64,000 nucleotides of DNA, from the NCBI RefSeq assembly GCF_047948215.1, contig NC_134463.1:101162657-101226656 (forward strand), written 5' to 3'. This stretch comes from Lycorma delicatula (lineage: Eukaryota; Arthropoda; Insecta; Hemiptera; Fulgoridae). The translations under genes and the position numbers were made by a program. A model generated the notes under the pieces. The model had not been told where the DNA came from, made no database searches, and worked only from the letters and a program-made list of their open reading frames with translations. Below, one piece after another: positions 25,869 to 36,799 of this stretch. The first letter of the stretch is position 1, and every line of letters starts with the position of its first letter.

Positions 25869-26174
25869 AAAAACTAAATAAGTTAGAAAATTATCTGAAT
25901 TAATAGAAAATTTTCTAATGCAATTCATTAGGTCAAAAACCAAACAAGCAAAATAACAGAGACAAAAGCAGAAAACCTCGACATGTGGTCCAAGATGTAG
26001 GACTTTATCAAGACAAACCACAAATCAAATTTGTGGTTTGTCCTACATCTTGTACCAAATGTCGAGGTTTTCTGCTTTTGCTTCTGTTATTTTGTTTGTT
26101 TGGTTGTTGACCTAATCAATTGCATTAGAAAATGTTCGATTAATTTGGATAATTTTCTAACTTATTTAGTTTTT
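25869..26174. repeat. Long near-perfect inverted repeat (hairpin)
   Basis: The left arm (25869-26025) and right arm (26029-26174) are reverse complements at over 90% by eye, separated by only 3 nt. The arms differ in length by 11 nt: the left has TTTATCAAGAC between two GAC triplets, consistent with a deletion at a GAC microhomology in the right arm. The arms contain no ORF. Transcription would give a ~300-nt dsRNA stem. It could be a foldback transposon, an inverted duplication of local sequence, or a hairpin-RNA locus. Confidence 0.93.
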
Positions 26175-26211
26175 TTTAATATTTGTCTAACAAAAGAATA
26201 GAGTTTAGTTT

Positions 26212-26212
<1 letters not shown>

Positions 26213-26253
<41 letters not shown>

Positions 26254-26284
26254 TATATATATATATATATGTATGTATATATAA
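26213..26284. repeat. Compound TA/CA microsatellite
   Basis: TA runs surround a short (AC)n block. It lies on the outer side of the right hairpin arm, so the hairpin has simple repeats on both sides. Confidence 0.95.
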
Positions 26285-26289
26285 AATCT

Positions 26290-27050
26290 AGTACACAGAC
26301 TGTAATTTCCACAAAAAGATTAAAACCGTAAAAGAAATTTTAATTAGTTAACTGAAGCAATGCAGATTTACGATCATTAAAATAAAATTCAAGGAAAATC
26401 ATTAAAATTTAACAATAAAATTTATGAATTATGGATATAAAACAATAATAAACTAACAGTTTTTTCCTTTAATTGCATTTTTATTATGCTAAATGTTTTA
26501 TTACTTACACTAACTTTTAAAGGAAAAAATATACAGAAAATTAAATTAAGTAAAATAAAGTAAATAATTATTTACATATAAAACACTGGAGAATTAAACG
26601 TTTTTTTTTATTAAACAGACAATATTTTGTAAAACATTTCCCAAAGCCTAATTTAAAAAATAAAAATACAGGCGTATAAAACTATAAAAACCCCAATCAA
26701 TGTTTTATCAATCCACCTACTGATAATTTTTCACATCATTAACTAATACTGCAGTAAATAGACGATACCTTTCCGTTACCCAATTAGTATCCCAATAAAA
26801 ATATTTGTAGAACGTCCCGGGTGTTCAAATTCAGTTTAATTATTACTTCACTTCAAAAGCTATCTTTGTACAACGACATTTTATACTGAAATTATTTTCC
26901 AAAACAAAATTAAATTCGTATTCACTGTTAAATAATACGTATGACTTACTTTTTTTTTTTGTTTTTAATCTGGATTAAACAATTTTTTTTAATATATGTT
27001 TATTTATAGTCGGATCCACAATTAAAGTCATTATCGACTTAGTGTAGTGT
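26290..27050. other. AT-rich DNA without recognised genes
   Basis: Nothing recognisable apart from A/T runs. Confidence 0.65.
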
Positions 27051-27058
27051 AACTATCG

Positions 27059-27268
27059 GTAAATGTAGTCTTGTACAAACTCAGGTCGACTACTCCTGTG
27101 AAATGTGGTTAATTAAAACACAACCACAAAAGAATACCGGTATCCGCGATCTAGTACTCAAATCCAAAATGAAAGTAATACCTTTATTAGGATTTGAACG
27201 TGAGAACTTCGACTTCGAAATCAGCTGATCTACGACGACGAGTTTATCACTAGAACAACCCGATAGGT
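27059..27268 (-). mobile_element. SINE-A, tail-truncated
   Basis: Minus-strand copy. From its 5' end at 27268 it has a degraded A-box, AAATCAGCTGAT-type head sequence at 27219-27230, a B-box-like block (GTTCAAATCCTAATAAAGG) and the GATACCGGTATTCTTTTGTGG body block. It stops after CTTGTACAAACTC-complement sequence. The CATCCTCTGAAG...GGCTAAAC tail is missing. The 69-aa frame here is spurious. Confidence 0.85.
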
Positions 27269-27930
27269 AAACAACATTTATTTTTATAATTAAAAACAAT
27301 AATTTACAATTTAATAGGGCAGTATATATTATAATCCTTTATTTCCCGTTAAAAATGGATAAATATTAATACTGCTGCTTTTCACAGTCTAAGTTTATTT
27401 TCCGCCTTAATTATGATGTACGTAACAGTCACCAGTTAGTTTTTTTAGAATATTGATGTCTTCTATAATACCAACCGTCCATTTGGTGACATTAAACAGA
27501 ATGAATGCCTAACTTGTATACTTATCATCATCAAATCCATTTCTGTATACTTTATACATAAATGTACAAGTGTAATTGTATAATTTAGTGTAATTATAAT
27601 CGTATTTGAACAACTATACATGTAGAATCTATAAAATTGAAAAAAGTAGCAGGAAACCACTTCATTCCTCATTTTCTGTTGCATACCTGACATGCCTTAT
27701 TATTCTTGAGAATAATTATGCCATTTTGGGAATAATTTGTATCTTACGTCACGTCACAAAAAATTAACGGATACGGTGATTAACAAAAAAAAAAACGTAA
27801 AATATTTTTACAATATAAATAAAATATAGTTCTTGGTAACTTTAACTTTTTTTTAATCGATAACCAAAAGATTTTGTTAGATAATTTCAATATTATAATC
27901 TCAGGGAATATTGCAGAGTTTAGTAAATTA

Positions 27931-29152
27931 TAAAGTCCGTTCGAAAGTCGCTGTGCAGTTAAACGTAATCAATAGAATCAATAGTTAAGAGAAATGTAAC
28001 GGTTTTTTAAAGGAGGAACGCATTTTTCTCGCCGAATACATCTTTCATGAAGATGATAATATACTGATTTAGTGAAGCAAGTTTTCTGAAAAGTTCCCAA
28101 ATACTCCCGTTTCTCACCGCAATGCAGTTCGAACTCTTAGCGAAAACTTTTCGGGCAATAGGCTCTGTTAAAGACGCTAATCGAAGCGGAAAAACATATA
28201 AACTAAACCAACAGTAACTACTTGATATTTCGGATGATATAAGTCAACGCGAAGTTAGCACAACAGCAAGATATCGGATTTTCTACTGCACACATAAAGC
28301 TGTAAGAAAAAACTGATACTTTTCCCCTATAAAGTAAAGGGTGTTCAAGAACTGAAATCTATACAGATCATGGCAAAAGACTAAATTATTGTCAATGTTT
28401 CAAACGTTTTAGCGACTAAAATTCCATAGGTATCATCGACGTTTTTTATAGATGAAGCGTGGTTTCATCTGGGATTTCACAAAAAGGTTAATGCAGGGTG
28501 GTTTCTGCATTTCAGAAAATGCATAACTGTAGTTGACGACTAACTCCCATAAATTATATGAACAATCTTTACACGAAGCAAACATTGGAGTCTGGGTCGG
28601 TGTGAGTAGAACGCGCATTGTGGGTGCAATCTTTTAGAGAATACAGTTAATAGTGATCGTTATTGTGCTGTTTTAACAGTTTTCAATAGTCAGTAATCAA
28701 TCATGGTTAATTTCAACAAGATGGCGCCAAGCGCATATAGCTAACAGGTGGATGATTTTTTTACAAAATATCTTTTGTGAACGAATCATTTTGGGAGTGG
28801 TTTTATGGCCTGTACGATTGCCTGATCTGACTCCCCAAGATTACTTTCTACGGGGCGAAACAAGGAGTGTATCGTAACAGAACACGTACGATTGACCAAC
28901 TAAAAACTACAATAACGGTATACATCCGAGACATTCCAGTGCATCTTCTAGTTAAACAGTATGTAAACAAATTGAAACGTGTGCATTGTTGTACTGACGA
29001 GAGGAGGTATTTTCAATACCTTTTATAAACTATTCCGGTTATTATAATATCCATTTTTATAAAATAATTAAATAAATTGACAAATTAATAATTAATAAAG
29101 TTTCGTGATTACACTTTCATAATTCCTGTGCACAACTTTCCGAATGCACTAT
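27931..29152 (+). mobile_element. Degenerate mariner-like transposon
   Basis: The ends form ~25-bp imperfect TIRs: AGTCCGTTCGAAAGTCGCTG on the left and, inverted, AGTGCATTCGGAAAGTTGTG on the right, each next to TA. The ~1.2-kb length and a single central transposase reading (28083-29028) fit a mariner-type element. It is inactive, with many stops and frameshifts. Confidence 0.82.
28083..29028 (+). pseudogene. mariner-like transposase pseudogene
   Basis: Frame-by-frame translation gives blocks in the order expected for a Tc1/mariner transposase. FSEKFPNTPVSHRNAVRTL and IGSVKDANRSGK come first (N-terminal helix-turn-helix region), then YKVKGVQELKS. FIDEAWFHLGFHKKVNAGWF is the first catalytic aspartate block, D-E-A form. 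TVNSDRYCAVL follows. FNKMAP stands where FQQDGA is usual, so the second aspartate is lost to a frameshift or substitution. LPDLTPQDYFLRG is the third-acid region, and the end is RRYFQYLL then stop. Numerous stops and frameshifts show decay. It sits centrally between TIRs. Confidence 0.9.
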
Positions 29153-29304
29153 ATTTTTTACGTAATTTAATTTTATAGAACGTAAGTAAAAATATTTATG
29201 AGAGAAGTCGGTGGTATTTTTAATTTAAATAATTTTGGTATTTTTTGTTTCTTATTTGTAAATTGTTTGAGGTTTCATTTAAATCTTTTAGATTATAACG
29301 TAAA

Positions 29305-29574
29305 CCTACCGGTTTGATCTAGGGATGAGCGTCTTCCCAAATCAGCTGATTTTGGAAGTCAAGAGTTCCAGCGTTCAAGTCCTAGTAAAGACAGTTACTT
29401 TTATACGGATTTGAATACCAGATCGTGGATACCGGTGTTCTTTGGCGGTTGGGTTTCAATTAACCACTCATCTCAGGAATGGTCGAACTGAGACTACACT
29501 TCAGACAAAGCTACACTTCATTTACACTCATACAAATCATCTTCTGAAGTATTATCTGAAAGGTAATTACGGAG
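29305..29574 (+). mobile_element. SINE-A, near full length
   Basis: The head is slightly degraded (GGTTTGATCTAGGGATGAGC), followed by GTCTTCCCAAATCAGCTGAT, a B-box-like GCGTTCAAGTCCTAGTAAAG, and the full body including GATACCGGTGTTCTTTGGCGG and CAGGAATGGTCGAACTGAGA. The tail is shortened (CTTCTGAAGTATTATCTGAA, AAGGTAATTACGGAG). No clear TSD. It lies 150 bp beyond the mariner-like element. Confidence 0.9.
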
Positions 29575-29579
29575 AGTAA

Positions 29580-31175
29580 TTTTGTACGGCAATAATATTA
29601 TAATTTTGTTTTGTAACTCTGATAACGCTGTAAACTAACTGTAATTTTAATTGTCATCTATAATAATTAGACAGAATTTTGATCTGTTGTGAGTGGTTAT
29701 AAGTAATTAATAAAACTTTTTATATTAATAATAAAACATTCTGTGCATCTTAAAAATACTACAACCAGAATCGAACCAAGTCTAACAACTAAATATTGTA
29801 TGAAAGCAATTCAGTATTACCAATCGTGTATTCAGTCCAATAAATTATATTAAATTTAACGGTTAGGAGTACGCTAACATTTTAATTTGTAAATATTTTA
29901 CCCTAAAATAAAACACAATTAATGCATACATATACCTACTTGTTTCTTAATATTATTTATTATTACTACCGATTTTAACATATCGTTACATTAAACCGAT
30001 AATATATTAAACAATATTGTATTGATATTATAGGCTACCACAAACAACCAATAATTTAACAAACATACAGAATTAAATTCAAGGATAATACAACGCGATT
30101 GCAATGTATTATCAATTACTGTAGCGACTTCTGAAACATCCGAACATGCTGTTATTTATTTTTGATGTTTTTTAAATAAAGAAATAAAAAAGATAATAAT
30201 AATAATATGTATATAAGGGCGTTACTTACTGATGTACATTAATATAAGACGCATTTCTAGTCAAAAGTTGTCAGGATGATATCTGTTGAATTCGTGTGTA
30301 TACATATATTTGTTAAAGAAGGGTAGATGATGCGGTAGAGAAAAGAAAAGAGATAAAGACGGTAGGACGGGGGACGGCGTGTAAAGTTAAAAAAGTTAGA
30401 AGTGACGAGAAGTGAGTACAACAGCTGATAGGAGAAGGGTAACATCGTGAAGGAGGGGAAGTAGAGGCAACATGTCATGTAGAAACATAAATCATGACGA
30501 ATATGACTGATTTATGAGACTGGGAGAGCGAAGAAGAAAAAAACCTGGTATTAGCAGCGAAGAAAATGTTAAAACTAATTTCACCTTTTTTTGTTTTTTC
30601 TTTTCTTTTTTAATGTTTTTTTTTTTTTTTTGTTTACTCCCTTTTGTCTAAAGTCCCCAGGAAAAGTAACTTCTTCTCTTTTTCCTTAAGAATGAGAAAA
30701 AGAAAAAATAAAGATAGAGATACAGAATGGTGAGTTGTCAGTTTAATTTCGGGTTAGAATGTGAGACTCCTTTGATTGGGCAAATTAATTTCTACTATCT
30801 TTTTTTTTATTTATAACCTTTTCTATCAAATACAGGTTGGTTGATGGCCACCTTCTCTCCACCCTCTACACACACGTATATTCTGTACTATAAAAAACAG
30901 ACGCTGTATTTGATTATTATTAAATTTACATCCCGATAGTATTCAAAAATACAACACATTCAAATGTACACAAAGATTTTCCTTTGATAACCTTTAACAG
31001 TGATTTTTTAACCGTGCTTATACCATCCCGCCACGTTCATTCTAGTAAACGTATTACTAAGAACGAAAAACATTGTAATTAACGAAACCGATTTCATGTT
31101 TTAAATTTTTTTTTCTTTATCTGTATGGTTTATCACGTCTACGTTTTTATACTAATTTAGTCTACATAAAATCAA
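29580..31175. other. AT-rich DNA; purine-rich patch 30310-30480
   Basis: The patch 30310-30480 is strongly purine-rich on the plus strand (GAGAAAAGAAAAGAGATAAA, GGAGGGGAAGTAGAGGC). The minus-strand 73-aa frame there is a by-product of that bias. No gene recognised. Confidence 0.6.
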
Positions 31176-31180
31176 CTCCA

Positions 31181-31231
31181 CGCGCGCGCGCGCGCGCACA
31201 CACACACACAAATATATATATATATATATAT
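31181..31231. repeat. (CG)n(CA)n(TA)n compound microsatellite
   Basis: CG, CA and TA runs follow directly on each other, giving ~50 bp of alternating purine-pyrimidine sequence. Confidence 0.97.
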
Positions 31232-31239
31232 TCTTAATT

Positions 31240-33235
31240 TCTATTGTGCTGTCATTGCAGTATACGAAGAAGATTAATATTAAAAAATTGTTTTTAACTT
31301 TAGTAATCCTGAAAACCTTTGTTAAAATTCATTTTTCATTTGACTATATCCCAACAAAGATTGGTTTTTATAACGGAAGGAGACAAACCTCCGGTTGAAA
31401 TTTAAAAAAACCTTTTCTATGAGAGTTGCTTAAAAAACTATTTATTTTTAGTCCTTTACAACTTTTTACTAAAATCTATTCTCAACTCGTACATTAAAAA
31501 AATAATAATAAGCTTTTTCATAGGTACGGTACAGTTCATAAGTCGGCTACCCTCGCGTTTCCCATTCAAAACTTTAAAACCCTACAAATTTTTTATTCAT
31601 AATTCATAATCTTTTATTGAAATTTAGTTAAATTAGACCCCTACAAGTAAACTACAAAGGGGAAAAAATGTATTCTTAGCAACGTATAGATTAAAATGTC
31701 AACTTTATATTACTATAAAGACAAGGATAGATCCAAAAATTACATCACTCAACTACCAACCAAAAATAAGAATCAATAAAATTGACATGCACAAACCGTA
31801 TTTCTTATATTACGTCATTTATTCAACGATTCAAATTATTATTACGTGGATAAAATGTTACGCGCTCTGTAAAAAAGTCATACTGATCATCCATTAATAA
31901 ATTTATTAAAGTAGCTAAAACCTGATTTTTTTTAGTTTGTTTATATGGTTTTTCTAATATCAACTCAAAAATTGCATTACCTACCGATAAAACAAATAAA
32001 TGTAGAGCAAAATGGACAACAATTTAAAACTAATATTTTTTTTTAGATTGGAGTCTATTTTACCGATAAAGATCCCTTTTTACTTTTTAGACGCACGAAG
32101 ATGTTCAAATTTGTTTTAAGAATATTGACTAATAATAAAAAGAAGAAACCAGTTATTTTTATTGAAATACAGCTTTTTTTTAAAGATTTTTTTAGCCAAA
32201 GAAAATAGACTTCAAAAGATACATTTTAATTTTAGTAATATTATAAAAATATCAATCAACAAAAGCATACCAAGATAGTACTATATAAATAAAGGGAGAG
32301 CCCCTTTGTTTGCTTATTATAACCGGTGATACTTATTTCGTTGTTCATATTGAAATCAACGATTTAATACTTTACGCCTCTTATCTTCGTTGTTCAATTA
32401 AGCGAAAAAACGAATAGTATGCATTATTTCTTAATAAAAGAGAAATATCAATTTCACGGTTTACACAAAACATCCCACTGTATCTAATGCCTGCCTCGCC
32501 TATAAAGCCAGTGTGCTCTGGATTACAAGTGTTTTTATAAATCTAGATACGTTTTCTGATAGTGATTATGTGTATTTATATGTCCATTCCCTTTAGTGAA
32601 CAAAGTGATGGTATCGATATTAGGACTGAACATTACTTTTATCTCAGTAGTTCTGGAGTGTTGATATGCAATAGTAGACTATATTCAGTTCAGTTAAGGA
32701 AGGAAATGGGAAACTATTAATTAGTAAACCGTGCATCTAAAACTTATTAATTTTTGAGAATAACTATGATGTATTTTTTGAGCTGGAATACTAATGTCAT
32801 ACGTCAGATTACCTTCAATTATTCCCCTTAGTCATTTTTGTTTTTGAAAATTAACGAATAATAATCGACGCAGATATCTATAATAGTACGATACAAAATA
32901 TTTATTAAATGCAATCCTTTATTTAGACGTTGAGATATTAGCTGATCCTAACAATGGCAGAGTTGAAAAAAGGAAAACATTTTAATGCCGTTTAGGCAAG
33001 AAGTATTTTTAGTTATTGAAAATTTGGCGGGAAAGGTCGAGATTGGCAATGTTTAGATAAAAACACAATCGACACAAAATTAGTTTATTACAATGACATT
33101 AAAAAGATGTTTAAATGAAAGTAAAAAAGTGAATTAAATAAAAATCGCAGAAAGAATAATTTATATAAAATTATAATATTAACATATTTTAGAATTTTTC
33201 TACTGTCCTGCTTTTCAATTAACTTACGTAATTTA
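31240..33235. other. AT-rich DNA without recognised genes
   Basis: A ~60-bp stretch (31985-32040, with TAGAGCAAAATGGACAACAA) resembles 33432-33488 (TAGAGCAAAATGGAAAACCA), suggesting a small dispersed duplication. Otherwise nothing was seen. Confidence 0.5.
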
Positions 33236-33239
33236 CTAT

Positions 33240-33855
33240 CTGAAACACTACGGCAAGCCGGTCCCAAATCGAGCCCATCTTTCAAAAAGAATGGGGAAGT
33301 GTGGACGGGGAGTAATAACCTCGTAAAAAAAACTGGGTTCATCTGGCACCGGATGGTAGCACCCAGTCATAGGGCCCTTGGCTAGGATTAGAGGTAAACC
33401 CTGGGATTAATTCATTAAAATGCATTACTTTTGGATAAAACGATAAAATATAGAGCAAAATGGAAAACCAATTAAGACTAATATTTTCAACCAATATCAG
33501 ATCCTCTATACACCCGGACGTTTGTAAAAATTAAACAGTTTTTGAAGGGGTCATTCCTCCAACGGCCTCGAAGGCAGAAGAGGAAGTTTTTCGTAACGGC
33601 ACAGAGGACAAAAATGAGTAGAAGTTGGGTCTCCGATCCAACTTACAGATGTCTCCGACCCTGGATCCAGACACATGTCCAAAGGCTCTGATGTGGCAGC
33701 CCCATCATTGGGATTACCCACAATCGGGCTAATAGCCCATTCTGGGGTCATAGCCAATTTTAAATGCTTTCAATCATCGAAAGAGGGAAAGTCAGACTGG
33801 AATTTAGTTTAATACTGATGGGGGTCGTTTTAAAGAAAAAAGCACTTTTGGACTA
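33240..33855 (+). mobile_element. Possible 5' region of the decayed LINE
   Basis: Two GC-richer blocks (33240-33420 and 33548-33760) precede the endonuclease reading and are out of character with the surrounding AT-rich DNA. They are most simply the LINE's 5' untranslated or ORF1 region, split by AT-rich sequence. No protein family is recognised. The minus-strand 68-aa and 84-aa frames are not credible. Confidence 0.4.
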
Positions 33856-36425
33856 ATCGAAAAAACGTGTGTACATGGAATCTACGGTCGTTGACTGGGA
33901 AGAAGGTAGGGCTTGTTGGGACCATGGAAGCCAGGGACAACAGAGATGTGGCAATGATAAGCGAAACTAAGAAGAAACAGAAAACCCACCGGGCTGGTCT
34001 AGTAGTAAACGCATCTTCCCAAATCAGCCGATTTGGAAGTCGAGAGTTCCAGCGTTCGAGTCCTAGTAAAGGCAGTTACTTTTATACGGATTTGAGTAAT
34101 AGTAGAACGTGGATACCGATGTTCTTTGGTGGTTGGGTTTCAATTAACCACACATCTCAGGAATGGTCGAACTGAGACTGTACAAGACTACACTTCATTT
34201 ACAAACATGCATATCATCCTCATTCATCCTCTGAAGTATTACCTGAACGGTAATTCCCGGTGGCTAAACAGGAAAAAGAAAAAAAAGAAGAAACAAAGAG
34301 GTTCTTATGATTTGGGTTTGCAGTGTTTTAATTGTGTAGAGATATGGGCTCGTGCAACGTCAGGAGTGACATTATTTTGAATAAAATTTAGAAATATAAA
34401 ATCCACTCTTATGAATGGGTTTCATATCTAATTATATGGGTACGATGTAGAGTTGAGGGAGAGACGATATGTAGTTCTTTTATGTGTCTATGAACAAGAA
34501 GGAGGACAGAAGAACGAAACAGAGAATTTTTTTCGATACTCCAAAATACCTTGAATAGCTGTAATAATAATGATGATTATGTAAAGGGGGGGGGGGGTGA
34601 TTTGAATGCTAGAGTGGGATATCTGTGAAGCATAATGAGAATATAATGTATGTAATTCAAATGGAAGAGCCTTGCGAAATCAAGAAGCAAATTTTGCTTC
34701 TTTTATTGGAATAAGGATAGTAAATACTTTACTTTCTATAAACATAGGAAATCCACAGATATACATGGGCTACCAGAGGGAATAAGGGTACAATTGACAA
34801 TCCTTGCAAATGTAAAACCGGCATATAAAGGATGTGATATTGGCAGTGACAATTTCATGTCTGGATGCTTGAGATTGATGAAAAGACAGGTGAAAACATG
34901 TAAGAAAAGGACAAATGGGAAAAGGTTGTCATGGAAGATGTATTTGTTGCAGGATTACTCAGTGAGGCGTTTTTATCCGCAGAGATTGGATGTGCATGAT
35001 GAATTATTTGGTCTGAGTGATAGAGTGAAGGAAGAGTGGCATAATGTGAAATTTATTTTGGAAGGAGTTACTTTGAAGGATTAGGGAATAGCAGGAAGGG
35101 AAAAGGGAGAAGGAATTGTGTGTGGAATTATAAGGTAAAGGAGACGGTTGAGAAGAAAAACATTACTTATGAACGCCTTAATAGCCACTAAAACGGTTAA
35201 AGCAATGCAGGAATATAATAGGCTAGCTAACGTTGAGCAGAGTAAAACTAGGAAAACCCAGCAAGAGAGTATTCGGAAAACTTTATTTCAGAAATGGAAA
35301 ACTATATACATGATCGTCGGGGGATGGCATTTAAGGTAATCAGACATCTGAATAGAGATACAAACGATGTGGCCGATTTGAACATTATTAGTAGGGAAGC
35401 CTTACTGTAAAATTTCAAGAAATGTAGATAGACTACATTTAGGGTTCAAGTATTGAGATAGAAGAACAATTACTAACATTTACAGGAACCAAACTGTAAC
35501 AGTAATAATCGAAGAATAAGAAAAAAGCCGTTATAAAAAAGGGAGTTCGATAAGGATATTCCCTTACTTTATAATCTTTACATAGAACTAGCAGTTAATG
35601 ATGTTAAAGAACAATTTAGATCCGGAGTAACAGTGCAAGGTGAAAAGATAAAGATGCTACGATTTGCTGATGATATAGTAATTCTTGCCGAGAGTAAATA
35701 ATATTTCAAAGAAACTGAGAATGGCATGGATGAAGTCCTACGAAAGAGTTGCCGCATGAAAATAAACAAGAACAAAACGAATGTAATGAAATGTAGTAGT
35801 AATAATGTAAATAGACCGCTAAATATAAAAATAGGAAAAGATTAAAGAAGTAGATGAATTTTGAAATTCGGGAAGTAGCATTACTAAAAATGGAGAAGCA
35901 GGAACGATATAAAATGCCGAATTGCACAAGCGAAACGAGCTTTCAGTCAGAAATATAATTTGCTTACATCAAAAATTAATTTAAACACCAGGAAAACATT
36001 TTTGAAAGTATATGTTTGGAGTGAAGCTTTATATGGAAGTGAAACTTGGACGATCAGAGTACCTGAGAAGAAAAGATTATTGAAATGTGGTGCTATAAGA
36101 GAATGATAAAAATCAGATGGGTGGATAAAGTGACAAATGAAGAGGTGTTGCGGAAAACTGATGAAGAGAGAAGCATTTTGAAAAATGTAGTTAAAGAAAA
36201 GACTGACTTATAGGCCACATATTAAGGCATCCTGGAATAGTAGCTTTAATATTGATGGGACATGTAGGTGGGAAAAATTGTGAGGTAGGCAACGCCTGAA
36301 ATATGTAAAACAATTTGTTACGGGTGTATGATATAGGGGGTGTACCGAAATGAAACGACTGATACTAGATAAGGAATCTTGGAGAGCTGCATCAAACCAG
36401 TCAAGTGACTGAAGACAAAAAAAAC
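33855..36425 (+). pseudogene. Decayed APE-type LINE (endonuclease/RT)
   Basis: This is a non-LTR retrotransposon relic; its protein would nick DNA and reverse-transcribe its own RNA. Endonuclease pieces: MCTWNLRSLTGKKVGL and ISETKKK (33867-33980), then after an inserted SINE, KKKQRGSYDLG and a GGDLNARVG block (34590-34620). A linker follows (34794-35340; GCDIGSDNF, LATKTVKAMQEYN-like). RT pieces: GVR-stop-GYSL where GVRQGCPLSP is expected (~35550) and LRFADDIVILAESK (35655-35700), the catalytic YADD-type box, then MKINKNKTNVMKC. The C-terminal part has YVWSEALYGSETWTI and CTEMKRLILDKESWRAASNQ. RT motifs before GVR are missing, probably by deletion near 35400-35540. Many stops. The clade is not assigned. 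Confidence 0.9.
33985..34284 (+). mobile_element. SINE-A inserted in the LINE, with TSD
   Basis: Best-preserved SINE-A. A-box TGGTCTAGTAG (33995-34005), B-box GTTCGAGTCC (34054-34063), body CCGATGTTCTTTGGTGG and AGGAATGGTCGAACTGAGAC, tail CATCCTCTGAAGTATTACCT, AACGGTAATTCCCGGTGGC, then AAACAGGAAAAAG. The 11-bp duplication AAGAAGAAACA lies at 33969-33979 and 34285-34295. The LINE endonuclease reading resumes after it, so the SINE arrived later. The 102-aa and 84-aa frames crossing it are LINE-SINE chimeras, not genes. Confidence 0.95.
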
Positions 36426-36429
36426 TTAC

Positions 36430-36660
36430 GCTCGCTACCTCGAATAATTATCGGTAATGTTTTGGTTATTGAAAGAATAAATTCAGTAATTACTGTTTAT
36501 AATAGAATTATTTTAAACTGTAAAATATGGTAACGTAAAATCTGTAAATGACCCGTATATTTTATAAATTGCTATATACAGTATTTAATAAATTCTCCAA
36601 CATTAGAAGCGATTATACATATTCAAAGGTAATCATGCATAATCATCGGATTAATCAAAT
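36430..36660. other. AT-rich flank of LINE
   Basis: After the LINE end (GTGACTGAAGACAAAAAAAA), ordinary AT-rich sequence with no recognised feature. Confidence 0.6.
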
Positions 36661-36666
36661 TTACCG

Positions 36667-36668
<2 letters not shown>

Positions 36669-36721
<53 letters not shown>

Positions 36722-36763
36722 AGACAGATATATATATATATAGATACGCGCGCACGCGCACAA
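36669..36763. repeat. (TA)n with CG-rich end
   Basis: A ~50-bp TA run, a short break (TTTTAGACAGA), a second TA run, then CGCGCGCACGCGCACA. The 84-aa frame over it is an isoleucine-tyrosine artefact. Confidence 0.96.
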
Positions 36764-36799
36764 AAATATTTTAAATCAATTTGGTTCAAGCATAATTTT

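Noticed and set aside
25758..26021. 87-aa ORF with a histidine-threonine run
   Set aside because: Produced by the (TG)37 microsatellite and the hairpin arm; no protein character.
33867..34380. 102-aa and 84-aa ORFs as genes
   Set aside because: They fuse LINE endonuclease residues with SINE-A sequence; the SINE TSD proves the junction is an insertion.
34586..34597. G12 run as a G-quadruplex signal
   Set aside because: A single homopolymer inside the decayed LINE, at the glycine-rich GGDLNARVG position; likely slippage.
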